NCBI RefSeq assembly: GCF_009665255.1
Contig: NZ_CP035686.1
Location: forward strand, 1-64,000
DNA length: 64,000 nucleotides
Direction: 5' to 3'
DNA from: Vibrio metoecus
GTDB lineage: Bacteria > Pseudomonadota > Gammaproteobacteria > Enterobacterales > Vibrionaceae
The notes beneath the pieces are model-generated. The model made no database searches, had not been told where the DNA came from, and worked only from the letters and a program-made list of their open reading frames with translations. Numbering within the stretch: the stretch's first letter is position 1; the number at the start of each line of letters is the position of its first letter. Of this stretch, positions 7,799-16,481 are shown one piece after another. Position numbers and translations under genes: made by a program.

Positions 7799-9115
7799 AT
7801 GCGAATTCGCAGCTCATTTACTCAATCGATCCTGCTGTTTTTTTCTCTGCTGATCGCCAGTCAAATCTATTCCTACTACGCGGTATTCAACTACGCCTTG
7901 CTGCCGAGTTTGCAGCAGTTCAACAAAATTCTCGCCCATGAAATCAGCTTAATGCTGGATGACACCAGTAATCCTGAAGTGAGTTCGGAAATGGATGCAC
8001 TGCTGAAACGGCGCGTACTGGATCAGCTTGGGGTGACGATTCACAGTGAGAGTAGCCCCGAATCTTTGGATTTTCAGCACGCCATCAGCCTTGATTTGAT
8101 GAGTGAAGAGATGAGCAGCGAGCTGGGCTCGCCCACCGAAGTGCGCATGGCGCTGGGCGAGGAGAGCTACATCCTGTGGATGAAGATTGACTCACTGCCC
8201 GGCCAGTTGCTGCGTATTCCGCTCTCTGAACTACAAGAAGAAGATTTTGCTCCGCTGTTTCGTAACAGCATCATCATGGCACTGTTAATTGTGATTGGTG
8301 GCTGGCTGTTTATTCGTTTGCAAAACCGGCCACTGATTGCGCTAGAAAAAGCCGCCAAATTGGTCGGGCGGGGGGAAACGCCCCCACATCTGCCAGAACA
8401 AGGGACGTTAGAAATCCGCTCGGTAACGCGCGCGTTTAATCGAATGTCGAAAGGCATTCAAGCTCTGGAAGAAGATCGCGCGCTGCTAATGGCGGGGATC
8501 AGTCATGATATCCGCACCCCCTTGACCCGAATTCGCTTGGCAACCGAGATGATGTCGCCAGAAGACAGCTATCTCGCTGAGAGCATCATCAGCGATACCG
8601 AAGAGTGTAACCAGATCATCAGCCAGTTTATGGATTACTTGAAACCGGTGAACCGTGAAGCGTTTGAGGCGGTAGATCTGAATGATATTGCCAGCGATGT
8701 GGCAAGCTCTGAAGGGGGCTACGAAGTGCAGATTGAAACCGATCTGCAAGCGGATCTCACGCCCGCCTTTGGTAACCCGATTGCGATTAAGCGTTCACTG
8801 AGTAACTTGGTCGTGAATGCGCTGCGCTACGGCAACGGTTGGGTCAAAGTGAGTAGCGGCATGACGGCCGATAAGAAGCTAGTGTGGCTGTCAGTGGAAG
8901 ACAATGGGCCGGGTATCGATCCAAGCCAAGTCAATAAAGTGTTTGAGCCTTTTACTCGTGGGGATACCGCGCGCGGTAGTGAAGGGACGGGCTTGGGTCT
9001 CGCGATTGTGAAACGGATTGTCAGCCAGCATCATGGTGCGGTGTCGGTGAGCAACCGTAGCCAAGGTGGGTTACGTGCTCAAATCAGTTTCCCAACTAAG
9101 CAGCAAAAGGGCTAA
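7799..9115 (+). CDS. envZ: Osmosensor histidine kinase EnvZ
   Basis: EnvZ is the inner-membrane sensor kinase/phosphatase for OmpR. The 438-residue protein has a first membrane segment at about residues 10-30, a periplasmic loop, a second membrane segment near residues 158-178, and a HAMP linker. The H-box MAGISHDIRTPLTRIRLA has its phospho-His near residue 236. The ATPase domain has the N-box NLVVNALRYG, DNGPGI and GTGLGLAIVKR. It lies directly downstream of ompR. Its last codons overlap a hairpin that serves as the likely terminator of the convergent xanP gene. Confidence 0.96.
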   Translation: MRIRSSFTQSILLFFSLLIASQIYSYYAVFNYALLPSLQQFNKILAHEISLMLDDTSNPEVSSEMDALLKRRVLDQLGVTIHSESSPESLDFQHAISLDLMSEEMSSELGSPTEVRMALGEESYILWMKIDSLPGQLLRIPLSELQEEDFAPLFRNSIIMALLIVIGGWLFIRLQNRPLIALEKAAKLVGRGETPPHLPEQGTLEIRSVTRAFNRMSKGIQALEEDRALLMAGISHDIRTPLTRIRLATEMMSPEDSYLAESIISDTEECNQIISQFMDYLKPVNREAFEAVDLNDIASDVASSEGGYEVQIETDLQADLTPAFGNPIAIKRSLSNLVVNALRYGNGWVKVSSGMTADKKLVWLSVEDNGPGIDPSQVNKVFEPFTRGDTARGSEGTGLGLAIVKRIVSQHHGAVSVSNRSQGGLRAQISFPTKQQKG

Positions 9116-9129
9116 CTGAAGTTAGCCCT
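9108..9129 (-). terminator. Intrinsic terminator of xanP, inside the end of envZ
   Basis: AGGGCTAAC and GTTAGCCCT form a 9-bp stem with a 4-nt loop. Read on the minus strand it is followed by TTTTG, so it fits xanP; on the plus strand there is no U-run. It overlaps the envZ stop codon. Confidence 0.6.
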
Positions 9130-9139
9130 GAATAAACCG

Positions 9140-10540
9140 TTAGTTTGATTCTTGCGCCGTTTCGGTTACCGAAGCGGCGTTTTCATCTCGGCGCACTTCG
9201 GGCAGCAGCAGGTTAAGCAAAATTGCAGTAATGCCGCCAGCCGCGACACCTGAAGAGAATAAATTCTTAATAAATTCAGGCATAAACTGCAGAATTTCTG
9301 GTTTTTGTGCAATACCCAAACCCATCGAGAAAGACAGTGCCATGATCAGAATCGCGCGGCGATCTAAGTCGACACGAGAGATGATACGTACGCCTGCGGC
9401 AGCAATCGTACCAAACATTACGATGGTCGCACCGCCGAGCACAGGCTCTGGAATCAACTGTACAAAGCTCGCAACGCCAGGGAATAGGCCAAGCAGCACC
9501 AACATGCCCGCGATAAAGTAACCCACATAACGGCTGGCAACACCGGTCAGCAGGATCACGCCGTTGTTTTGGCTAAAGGTTGAGTTCGGGAAGCTGTTGA
9601 ACACGGCGGCAAGGGCGGAGTTGAGGCCATCAGCTAATACGCCGCCTTTGATGCGCTTCATATACACAGGGCCTTTCACGGGCTCACCAGAGACTTCGGA
9701 GGTCGCCGTGATATCACCAATCGCTTCTAGTGCCGTGATGAGGAAAATCAGCACCAGAGGAATAAACAGCGACCAGTCAAACCCTAAACCATATTGCATC
9801 GGGATAGGCAGCGCGATGAGCTGGGTTTCCGCCAAGTTGTCGGTATTGACTATGCCCATCAGGTACGCCATTACATAACCTACCAGCATCGCAATCACAA
9901 TCGAAGCCACTCGCACGTATGGGTTGTGCGCTCGGTTAAGCAGCACAATGATCGCCAATACGGTGCCTGCCAGCGCAAGCTTATCAAGGCTACCAAAGCT
10001 GCCGTCAGCCATAGCGGCATAACCGCCACCCATCGAAATCAATCCAACTTGTACTAGCGTTAGGCCAATCAAGGTCACCACAATCCCAGAGACCAACGGC
10101 GTAATCACGCGTTGGGCAAATTGCAACACGCGCGAGAGCAAAATTTCAGCGCTTGAGGCGACCAAAATGGTACCAAAAATCGCGGCCATCATGGTCTCTA
10201 TATCGGCACCACCTGCTTTGAGTGCGAGTCCTGCACCGATAATTGGGCCTAAGAAGTTAAAGCTGGTACCTTGAATGGAAAGCAAACCTGAACCAATTGG
10301 GCCAAAGGTGCGGATTTGAATAAAGGATGATAAACCCGAAGCAAACAGTGACATGCTGATGATGGTGTTGGTTTGATCGGCAGGTACACCAAGGGATTGG
10401 CAAATGATCAGCGATGGGGTGATCACGGCGACAAACATCGCCAGCAGATGTTGCAGGGCTGCGAAGATAGTTTGAGGCAAAGGTGGACGATCATTGAGTT
10501 GATAGACCAGATCTGCCTTACGCGAAGTCGGTTGTGTCAT
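9140..10540 (-). CDS. xanP: Xanthine permease, NCS2 family
   Basis: This 466-residue inner-membrane purine transporter of the NCS2 (nucleobase-cation symporter 2) family very closely resembles E. coli XanP in its recognisable blocks: RPPLPQTIFAALQHLLAMF, SIQGTSFNF, GDITATSEVSGEPV and SQNNGVILLTGVASRYVG. The QNNGVI motif is characteristic of the XanP/XanQ xanthine branch as opposed to uracil carriers. About 14 hydrophobic segments are expected, with proton-coupled xanthine uptake. The start used is ATG at 10540, with CAGGA upstream; an upstream Met at 10612 lacks this support. Two PurR-like operators lie 110-185 bp upstream, fitting purine repression. Confidence 0.93.
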   Translation of the reverse strand: MTQPTSRKADLVYQLNDRPPLPQTIFAALQHLLAMFVAVITPSLIICQSLGVPADQTNTIISMSLFASGLSSFIQIRTFGPIGSGLLSIQGTSFNFLGPIIGAGLALKAGGADIETMMAAIFGTILVASSAEILLSRVLQFAQRVITPLVSGIVVTLIGLTLVQVGLISMGGGYAAMADGSFGSLDKLALAGTVLAIIVLLNRAHNPYVRVASIVIAMLVGYVMAYLMGIVNTDNLAETQLIALPIPMQYGLGFDWSLFIPLVLIFLITALEAIGDITATSEVSGEPVKGPVYMKRIKGGVLADGLNSALAAVFNSFPNSTFSQNNGVILLTGVASRYVGYFIAGMLVLLGLFPGVASFVQLIPEPVLGGATIVMFGTIAAAGVRIISRVDLDRRAILIMALSFSMGLGIAQKPEILQFMPEFIKNLFSSGVAAGGITAILLNLLLPEVRRDENAASVTETAQESN

Positions 10541-10650
10541 AGCGATTTTCCTGATGGTCAATAACACCTTGCGCACGCTGAATGGGTGGTTAAGGTGGAG
10601 CAGAAGCCGCATCTGTGATTGCTGTTAATCAGACTCTGCTCTGGGTAGAG

Positions 10651-10666
10651 AGGTAAACGTTTGCGC
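10651..10666 (-). promoter_or_regulatory. PurR-type operator 1 upstream of xanP
   Basis: The 16-mer AGGTAAACGTTTGCGC matches 13 of 16 positions of the E. coli PurR consensus (ACGCAAACGTTTGCGT) and keeps the full AAACGTTT core. It lies between xanP and the second box, 57 bp centre to centre from it. Confidence 0.7.
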
Positions 10667-10707
10667 TTACCGGAAAATGGCGGCGATTATAGAGGTTTTA
10701 CTTAGGA

Positions 10708-10723
10708 AAGCAAACGTTTGCTC
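10708..10723 (-). promoter_or_regulatory. PurR-type operator 2 upstream of xanP
   Basis: AAGCAAACGTTTGCTC contains a perfect 14-bp palindrome (10709-10722) and matches 13 of 16 positions of the PurR consensus. Together with the box at 10651 it suggests tight purine repression of xanP. It also lies only about 40 bp from the recG stop, so only xanP is plausibly controlled. Confidence 0.7.
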
Positions 10724-10760
10724 ATAAGGTTTTAGACCGACTTGATGAGGATCAAAACCA

Positions 10761-12839
10761 CTAAGCTTTGGCGTAAATATCGCGCTCGCCTAACCAGCGA
10801 TCGATGATGGCTTGTGCATTCTGTGGGTAACGTTCATGGATATGGCGTGCGATGCGTTGTACTTGCGGAACCAGTTGCTGATCGCGTACCAGATCGGCAA
10901 TTTTGAAATCAGCTAAGCCGGTTTGTTTGGTACCCAGCAGCTCTCCGGGACCACGAATTTCCAAGTCGCGTTGTGCGATGACGAATCCATCGTTGCTTTC
11001 ACGCAAAACGCCTAAGCGTTTTTGAGCCGTTTTCGACAGAGGGGCATGAAACAGCAGCACGCAGTGACTGGCCACGGTACCACGCCCAACACGGCCGCGT
11101 AGCTGGTGCAGTTGAGCCAGCCCCAAACGCTCGGGGTTTTCAATGATCATCAAGCTGGCATTGGGAACATCAACGCCCACTTCAATCACTGTAGTGGCGA
11201 CGAGTAGATGCAGCTCATTATTTTTAAACGCTTGCATTACCGCTTGTTTCTCAGCCGGTTTCATCCGGCCATGCACTAAGCCGATTTTGACTTCGGGCAG
11301 TTTACGTTGCAGTTCCTCGGCCGTTTCTGCGGCCGCTTGCGCCTCCAGCACTTCGGATTCATCAATCAAAGTACACACCCAATACGCTTGCTTGCCTTCG
11401 TTGAGGCAGGCGTGGCGAATACGCTCAACAATGTCTTCGCGTTTGGTATCCGGAATCGCAACGGTTTGAATTGGGGTACGTCCGGGTGGCAACTCATCAA
11501 TCACCGAGGTTTCCAAATCGGCATAAGCGGTCATCGCCAAAGTACGCGGGATCGGAGTAGCAGTCATGATGAGCTGATGCGGGTACGCGCCTTGTTTCGC
11601 GCCTTTCTCGCGCAGCTCTAAACGCTGATGTACGCCAAAGCGGTGCTGCTCATCAATAATCACCAGCGCAAGGTGGTCAAACGAGACTTGTTCTTGGAAC
11701 AAAGCATGGGTGCCGACCACCATTTTCACTTCGCCACTGGCGATACGTGCCAGCTCCGTTTCACGCGCTTTGCCTTTGAGCTTACCCGCGAGCCACCCCA
11801 CTTGAATGCCCATGGGTTCCAGCCACTGCGCAAAATTGAGCGCGTGCTGCTCGGCCAACAGCTCGGTGGGAGCCATCAACGCGACTTGATAGCCATGCTC
11901 AATAGCGCGAACTGCCGCAAGCGCTGCGACTAAGGTTTTGCCTGAGCCCACATCACCTTGCACTAAACGCATCATTGGATGTGGTTTTTCTAAATCCGCT
12001 TCAATTTCGGCAACCACGCGCTGCTGCGCCTTAGTCGGTGAAAAGGGCAGTTGTGCCAAGAGTTGTTGTTTGAGTTGGTGGACGGGTGCCAGTGGCAAGG
12101 CCACATCTTGCTGGCCTTGGCTGCGAATCGCCAGCATAGAGAGATTCTGTGCCAGCAGTTCTTCCATGATCAGCCGAACTTGCGCCGGATGTCGCCCTTG
12201 TTCAAACAGACGTAAATCGATATCCGCCGATGGGCGATGAATGATTTTCAGCGCTTGGGCTAAGGTCATCTGCTGATCGTAAAGCCCTGACGGCAGTAAT
12301 TCTTGCACAGCGGATTTTTCTAGTAGCGCCAACGCTTGGTCGGTGAGATTACGCAGGGTGAGTTGGCGTAGCCCTTCGGTGGTCGGGTAAACCGGAGTCA
12401 GGTTCGGTTCGACATCGGGTGTTTGCGCAGGGGCAAAGAATTTGTAGTCAGGATGGATGATCTCTAAGCCTTGATTACCGCGTTTGATCTCCCCATAAGC
12501 ATGCACAAATTTGCCTTCCGCAAAGTTGTTTTTCATCGCCGCCGTGAAGTTAAAAAAACGCAGTGTCAGCGTGCCGTTGCCATCACTGATTTTCACGGTG
12601 AGCATTTTGCGTTTGCCAAACAGGGTATCCACCGCCATCACTTTGCCTTGTACCGCGGCCCATAAACCGTGGTGCAGTTGCACTATCGGATAAACGCGAG
12701 TGCGATCTTCATAACGCAGCGGAAGATGAAACAGCAGATCCTGCACCGTGTGCAAACCGACTTTCTCCAGTTTTTCGGCGACTTTGGCCCCGACACCGGA
12801 GAGTTCACAAAGAGGAACGGCTGAGAGGAGTTGTGACAT
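10761..12839 (-). CDS. recG: ATP-dependent DNA helicase RecG
   Basis: RecG remodels stalled replication forks and branch-migrates Holliday junctions. The 692-residue length matches the family. The N-terminal wedge/OB-fold region (about residues 1-200) starts with a helix-hairpin-helix-like stretch, LSGVGAKVAEKLEKVGLHTV. The helicase core has Walker A GDVGSGKT, DEQHRFG as the DEAH-type box, MTATPIPRTLAM, and motif VI near QLRGRVGRG. The start is ATG at 12839. It follows spoT with about 118 bp between, including a probable terminator, so it may have its own promoter. Confidence 0.97.
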   Translation of the reverse strand: MSQLLSAVPLCELSGVGAKVAEKLEKVGLHTVQDLLFHLPLRYEDRTRVYPIVQLHHGLWAAVQGKVMAVDTLFGKRKMLTVKISDGNGTLTLRFFNFTAAMKNNFAEGKFVHAYGEIKRGNQGLEIIHPDYKFFAPAQTPDVEPNLTPVYPTTEGLRQLTLRNLTDQALALLEKSAVQELLPSGLYDQQMTLAQALKIIHRPSADIDLRLFEQGRHPAQVRLIMEELLAQNLSMLAIRSQGQQDVALPLAPVHQLKQQLLAQLPFSPTKAQQRVVAEIEADLEKPHPMMRLVQGDVGSGKTLVAALAAVRAIEHGYQVALMAPTELLAEQHALNFAQWLEPMGIQVGWLAGKLKGKARETELARIASGEVKMVVGTHALFQEQVSFDHLALVIIDEQHRFGVHQRLELREKGAKQGAYPHQLIMTATPIPRTLAMTAYADLETSVIDELPPGRTPIQTVAIPDTKREDIVERIRHACLNEGKQAYWVCTLIDESEVLEAQAAAETAEELQRKLPEVKIGLVHGRMKPAEKQAVMQAFKNNELHLLVATTVIEVGVDVPNASLMIIENPERLGLAQLHQLRGRVGRGTVASHCVLLFHAPLSKTAQKRLGVLRESNDGFVIAQRDLEIRGPGELLGTKQTGLADFKIADLVRDQQLVPQVQRIARHIHERYPQNAQAIIDRWLGERDIYAKA

Positions 12840-12902
12840 GCGCGTTTGATCTAACCATTTGACTTAATGGCTATTCAAACATCGAGCTGTGTTTTTGTAC
12901 AG

Positions 12903-12951
12903 GAAAAATTGCCCAAGAGAGGCATGAAACGCGGGTTTATCCCTCTCTTGG
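12903..12951 (-). terminator. Probable intrinsic terminator after spoT
   Basis: CCAAGAGAGG (12913-12922) pairs with CCTCTCTTGG (12942-12951). On the minus strand the stem is followed by GGCAATTTTT, which fits termination after spoT. The 19-nt loop is long for a terminator. Confidence 0.6.
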
Positions 12952-12957
12952 TGTTGA

Positions 12958-15075
12958 TCAGTTCTTACGGCGACGCACTTTAAGCGCGTGGGGCATGGTG
13001 CGAATTTTGCGCATGATGCCAGCTAAATGCACCCGATCTTTGGTGGTGAGCAGAACGGTGACTGTGTACAAGCGACCGTCGCGTTCTTCCGTTGACAGGC
13101 CATGAATATTCGAGCCCGTTTTGGAGATCACATTGGTCAGTTCAGCCAATGCACCTTGGCGGTTGTGCATATCCACTTTCAGCTCAGTAATGAACTCTTG
13201 ATCGTAATCTTTAGTCCATTCCACCGCCATGTACTTGTCTGGCTCTTTTTGGTAGCCACGTACATTTGGACAGGTTTCACGGTGCACCACTAAGCCACGG
13301 CCCGGTGAAACGTGAGCGATGATGTGATCGTCTGGGATCGGGTGACAACAGTTGGCGAAGGTGAGCAGAATGCCTTCTGCGCCACGGATTGGCAGTTTGT
13401 TTTTACTGCCGTCATGTTTACTGCTTTCGGACAATTCATCAGCATTGCCTAGTAAGCGACGCGCAATCACGATACTCATCAACTCACCCAAACCAATGGC
13501 GGCCAATAGATCATCCATTGAGGCGATTTTTAGATCGCTCAAGACTTTGCTGATGTTCTCAGGTGCAATCTCGTTGATCGAGTGTTCGCCTAAAGCATGG
13601 TTAAGCAGGCGACGACCGAGAGTAATCGAGTCTTCGCGGCGCATGGTTTTCAGCACTTGGCGAATTTTGGTGCGCGCGCGGGATGTCACCACATAGTTGA
13701 GCCATGCCGCGTTCGGACGTGCGCCTGGTGCGCTGATGATTTCTACCGTCTGACCACTTTTCAGTGACTGACTGAGTGGATACGGCGTGCGATCGACTCG
13801 TGCACCCACACAAGTATTCCCGATGTCGGTATGCACCGCGTAGGCAAAGTCGACTGCAGTGGCGCCCATTGGCAGCTCAACGATACGACCCTTGGGCGTG
13901 AACACGTAAATCTCATCTGGGAACAGATCGGATTTGACGTTTTCGATAAATTCAAAGGAGTTACCCGCACTTTGCTGTAACTCGAGAAGGCTTTGCATCC
14001 AGCGCTGCGCTTTAATCTGCGCAGTGGTGCCGCCTCGCTCACTATTGGCTTTGTATGACCAATGTGCCGCGACCCCTTTATCCGCCATCTGATCCATATC
14101 TTCGGTACGGATCTGCACTTCTACGGGAACACCGTGGGGGCCAACCATGGAAGTGTGCAGCGATTGATAGCCGTTGGCTTTCGGGACAGCGATGTAGTCC
14201 TTCATCCGCGCAGGGCGTGGCTTGTACAAGCTATGCACCTGACCCAGTACGCGATAGCAAGTATCCGCCGTATCAACCACGATTCGAAACGCGTAGATAT
14301 CCATAATGGTGTGAAAGCGCTGCTCTTTGGTTTTCATCTTGTTGTAGATGGAGAACAGGTTTTTCTCACGACCGACCACGCGAGCGGGTAAGCCGACATC
14401 TTGCAGACGGCCTTCGATTTCACTGTGGATGCGTTGGATCATCTCTTTCCGGTTACCACGCGCGGCTTTCACCACCTCTTTGAGGACGCGATAACGGTTA
14501 GGGTAGAGCGCTTCAAAGCCTAACTCTTCGAGCTCGGTTTTGATGTTATGGATACCCAAACGATGGGCGAGGGGAGCATAAATTTCTAAGGTTTCTCGGG
14601 CAATGCGACGTTTTTTATCCGGACGCAGTGCACCGAGTGTACGCATGTTATGCGTGCGGTCAGCCAGTTTGATCAGGATAACCCGAATATCCTGTACCAT
14701 GGCCAACACCATTTTGCGAAAGTTTTCCGCCTGAGCCTCTTTGCGATCGCGAAATTTGAGCTTATCGAGCTTAGAAACCCCATCCACCAATTCGGCGACT
14801 GAGTTGCCAAAATGGGCATCTAAGTCTTCTTTGGTGACATCACAATCTTCAATCACATCATGCAGCAGTGCCGCTTGTAGTGTTTCCAAGTCGAGACGCA
14901 TCTCAGCGAGGATCCGTGCCACAGCAACAGGGTGAATGATATAAGGTTCGCCGCTTGAGCGGGTTTGCCCTTCATGGGCATCTCTGGCTACCACATAAGA
15001 TTGGCGCAGAGCCTCAATTTGAGGCTCTGTGAGGTATTCTTGGGCAACGTCTTTTAGACTATCGAATAGATACAA
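12958..15075 (-). CDS. spoT: Bifunctional (p)ppGpp synthetase/hydrolase SpoT
   Basis: SpoT hydrolyses and makes the stringent-response alarmone (p)ppGpp. The 705 residues show the HD hydrolase domain with ALLHDVIED near residue 70 and the RTHNMRTLGAL motif. The synthetase domain (about 200-340) contains IMDIYAFRIVVD and YQSLHTSMVGP. A TGS domain (about 385-450) begins IYVFTPKGRIVELP, and a C-terminal ACT domain spans about 630-705. The start is TTG at 15075, the same unusual start as in E. coli spoT, giving MYLFDSLKDVAQEYL. It follows rpoZ by 35 bp, in the conserved gmk-rpoZ-spoT order. Confidence 0.96.
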   Translation of the reverse strand: MYLFDSLKDVAQEYLTEPQIEALRQSYVVARDAHEGQTRSSGEPYIIHPVAVARILAEMRLDLETLQAALLHDVIEDCDVTKEDLDAHFGNSVAELVDGVSKLDKLKFRDRKEAQAENFRKMVLAMVQDIRVILIKLADRTHNMRTLGALRPDKKRRIARETLEIYAPLAHRLGIHNIKTELEELGFEALYPNRYRVLKEVVKAARGNRKEMIQRIHSEIEGRLQDVGLPARVVGREKNLFSIYNKMKTKEQRFHTIMDIYAFRIVVDTADTCYRVLGQVHSLYKPRPARMKDYIAVPKANGYQSLHTSMVGPHGVPVEVQIRTEDMDQMADKGVAAHWSYKANSERGGTTAQIKAQRWMQSLLELQQSAGNSFEFIENVKSDLFPDEIYVFTPKGRIVELPMGATAVDFAYAVHTDIGNTCVGARVDRTPYPLSQSLKSGQTVEIISAPGARPNAAWLNYVVTSRARTKIRQVLKTMRREDSITLGRRLLNHALGEHSINEIAPENISKVLSDLKIASMDDLLAAIGLGELMSIVIARRLLGNADELSESSKHDGSKNKLPIRGAEGILLTFANCCHPIPDDHIIAHVSPGRGLVVHRETCPNVRGYQKEPDKYMAVEWTKDYDQEFITELKVDMHNRQGALAELTNVISKTGSNIHGLSTEERDGRLYTVTVLLTTKDRVHLAGIMRKIRTMPHALKVRRRKN

Positions 15076-15110
15076 ATTTCAGGCCCGGCGGGTTAAATCG
15101 CGATTGGTGA

Positions 15111-15383
15111 TTAACGGTTGTGCATGATGCTGCTAACTGCAGCCAGCTCTGCCGCTTCTTGCTCTTGCTGTTCTTGACGCTCACGTGCATCCAGAACATC
15201 TTTCGTGATCAGCCCTTCTTCGATTTCGCGTAGAGCGATAACCGTTGGCTTATCGTTCTCTTCCGGCACTAGAGCATCTTTACCGCCAGATTGCATTTGA
15301 CGAGCGCGGCGAGCCGCAACCAGAACTAGGTCGAAACGGTTGCCAATTTTTTCAACAGCGTCTTGAACTGTTACGCGTGCCAT
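15111..15383 (-). CDS. rpoZ: RNA polymerase omega subunit
   Basis: This 90-residue protein begins MARVTVQDAVEKIGNRFDLV, the signature of omega, which helps assemble and stabilise RNA polymerase by binding beta-prime. It includes the conserved LVLVAARRARQM and KPTVIALREIEEGLI stretches and a glutamate/glutamine-rich tail. It sits between gmk (107 bp upstream) and spoT (35 bp downstream) on the same strand, the usual enterobacterial and Vibrio arrangement. Confidence 0.97.
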   Translation of the reverse strand: MARVTVQDAVEKIGNRFDLVLVAARRARQMQSGGKDALVPEENDKPTVIALREIEEGLITKDVLDARERQEQQEQEAAELAAVSSIMHNR

Positions 15384-15490
15384 GAGAACTCCAAAATTTA
15401 GTTAACTGATAAGTTGAATGACGAGAAAGTATACAGCCTAACCTGTTGAGATTCTAGCAACGGGCTGAGCTTATAAACCACGTTGGCGGA

Positions 15491-16114
15491 TTAATCCGCC
15501 AACAAAGCAGAAAGCATAGAGCTATATTTAGCAGCTTGCTTGTCTTGCTTCAATCTTTCTGCACGAATGATGGCTTTGAAATCCATTAACGCGACATCAA
15601 AATCATCATTAATGATGACGTAATCGTATTCGCGGTAATGGGAAATTTCTGATTTTGCCTCACCCATGCGTTTAGCGATCACCGCTTCGCTGTCTTGGCC
15701 GCGCGTATTTAAGCGGCGTTCCAGCTCTTCTTTGGAAGGCGGCAGGATAAAGATGCTTTTCGCTTCTGGCATCTGGGTGCGGATTTGACGCGCGCCTTGC
15801 CAGTCGATATCGAGAAACACATCAATCCCTTTATTGAGCGTGTTTTCAATCCATACCCGTGAAGTGCCATAGTAGTTACCAAACACTTCGGCGTATTCGA
15901 GGAATTCTTCTTTGCCGATCAGCTCTTCAAAGTGCTCTTTTTCGACAAAATGGTAATGAACGCCATCTTGTTCACCGGGGCGCATACCACGTGTGGTATG
16001 TGAGACCGACACTTTCATTGCATAGGTTGGATTTTGCTCCAACAGGGCTGCAATTAAGCTCGATTTGCCTGCGCCACTGGGTGCAGAAACGATATAAAGA
16101 GTACCTTTGCCCAT
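15491..16114 (-). CDS. gmk: Guanylate kinase
   Basis: This enzyme converts GMP to GDP with ATP in the cytosol and so feeds GTP and (p)ppGpp pools. The 207 residues begin MGKGTLYIVSAPSGAGKSSL, with the P-loop SAPSGAGKS, followed by the GMP-binding SHTTRGMRPGEQDGVHYHF and the lid DIDWQGARQI. The ATG at 16114 is chosen because it gives the family's exact N terminus; a longer frame to 16258 adds 48 residues unlike Gmk. It heads the gmk-rpoZ-spoT cluster. Confidence 0.96.
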   Translation of the reverse strand: MGKGTLYIVSAPSGAGKSSLIAALLEQNPTYAMKVSVSHTTRGMRPGEQDGVHYHFVEKEHFEELIGKEEFLEYAEVFGNYYGTSRVWIENTLNKGIDVFLDIDWQGARQIRTQMPEAKSIFILPPSKEELERRLNTRGQDSEAVIAKRMGEAKSEISHYREYDYVIINDDFDVALMDFKAIIRAERLKQDKQAAKYSSMLSALLAD

Positions 16115-16347
16115 CGATTCGGTTCCACTTAGGTTGGGATTGAGTCTTTGCCTTAGCTGGCAATGATTTAAAGATAGCACTGGCTGGATCAAGATTGGAT
16201 GATTTTTCAGCCAGAAAAATGGAGGCGAAGAGTAGCACGATCTACAGGATCTTCTCAAGCTCTGCTATAGCTTGCTCGCTAAAGTTGCTTGGCAAAAAGA
16301 TCATGAATGAATGGGAAATGGCATCATTATTTGTTCAAAAAATACCC

Positions 16348-16375
16348 TTGCACCCAAGAACGTTTGGGATATAAT
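16348..16375 (+). promoter_or_regulatory. Candidate sigma-70 promoter for yhhQ
   Basis: A perfect TATAAT lies at 16370-16375, with a weak TTGCAC-like -35 at 16348-16353 and 16 bp between. Transcription from it would give a leader of about 100 nt holding the preQ1-type element at 16438. Confidence 0.5.
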
Positions 16376-16437
16376 CGCCGCCCTTGTGAATTGGCCGTTG
16401 GCCAACCACGTAAAATTTGAGCCGGAAGCGTGCTTCC

Positions 16438-16476
16438 AATTTGGGTTCCCTCGCCCCCAAACCAAACTAAAAAGGT
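16438..16476 (+). promoter_or_regulatory. Probable preQ1-I riboswitch controlling yhhQ
   Basis: TTTGGG (16440-16445) pairs with CCCAAA (16456-16461) around a 10-nt loop (TTCCCTCGCC). An A-rich tail follows (CCAAACTAAAAAGG) and ends in the ribosome binding site at 16471-16475. Stem, 10-nt loop and A-rich tail ending in GG have the same layout as the well-studied translational preQ1-I aptamer of Thermoanaerobacter tengcongensis. Loop CCT (16449-16451) can pair with AGG of the ribosome binding site, which would block translation when preQ1 is bound. The downstream gene is the queuosine-precursor transporter family regulated by preQ1 elsewhere. Confidence 0.7.
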
Positions 16477-16481
16477 ACAGT

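Noticed and set aside
16354..16369. AGAACGTTTGGG stretch in the yhhQ promoter as a PurR box
   Set aside because: Outer positions match the PurR consensus poorly and the stretch is the spacer before TATAAT.
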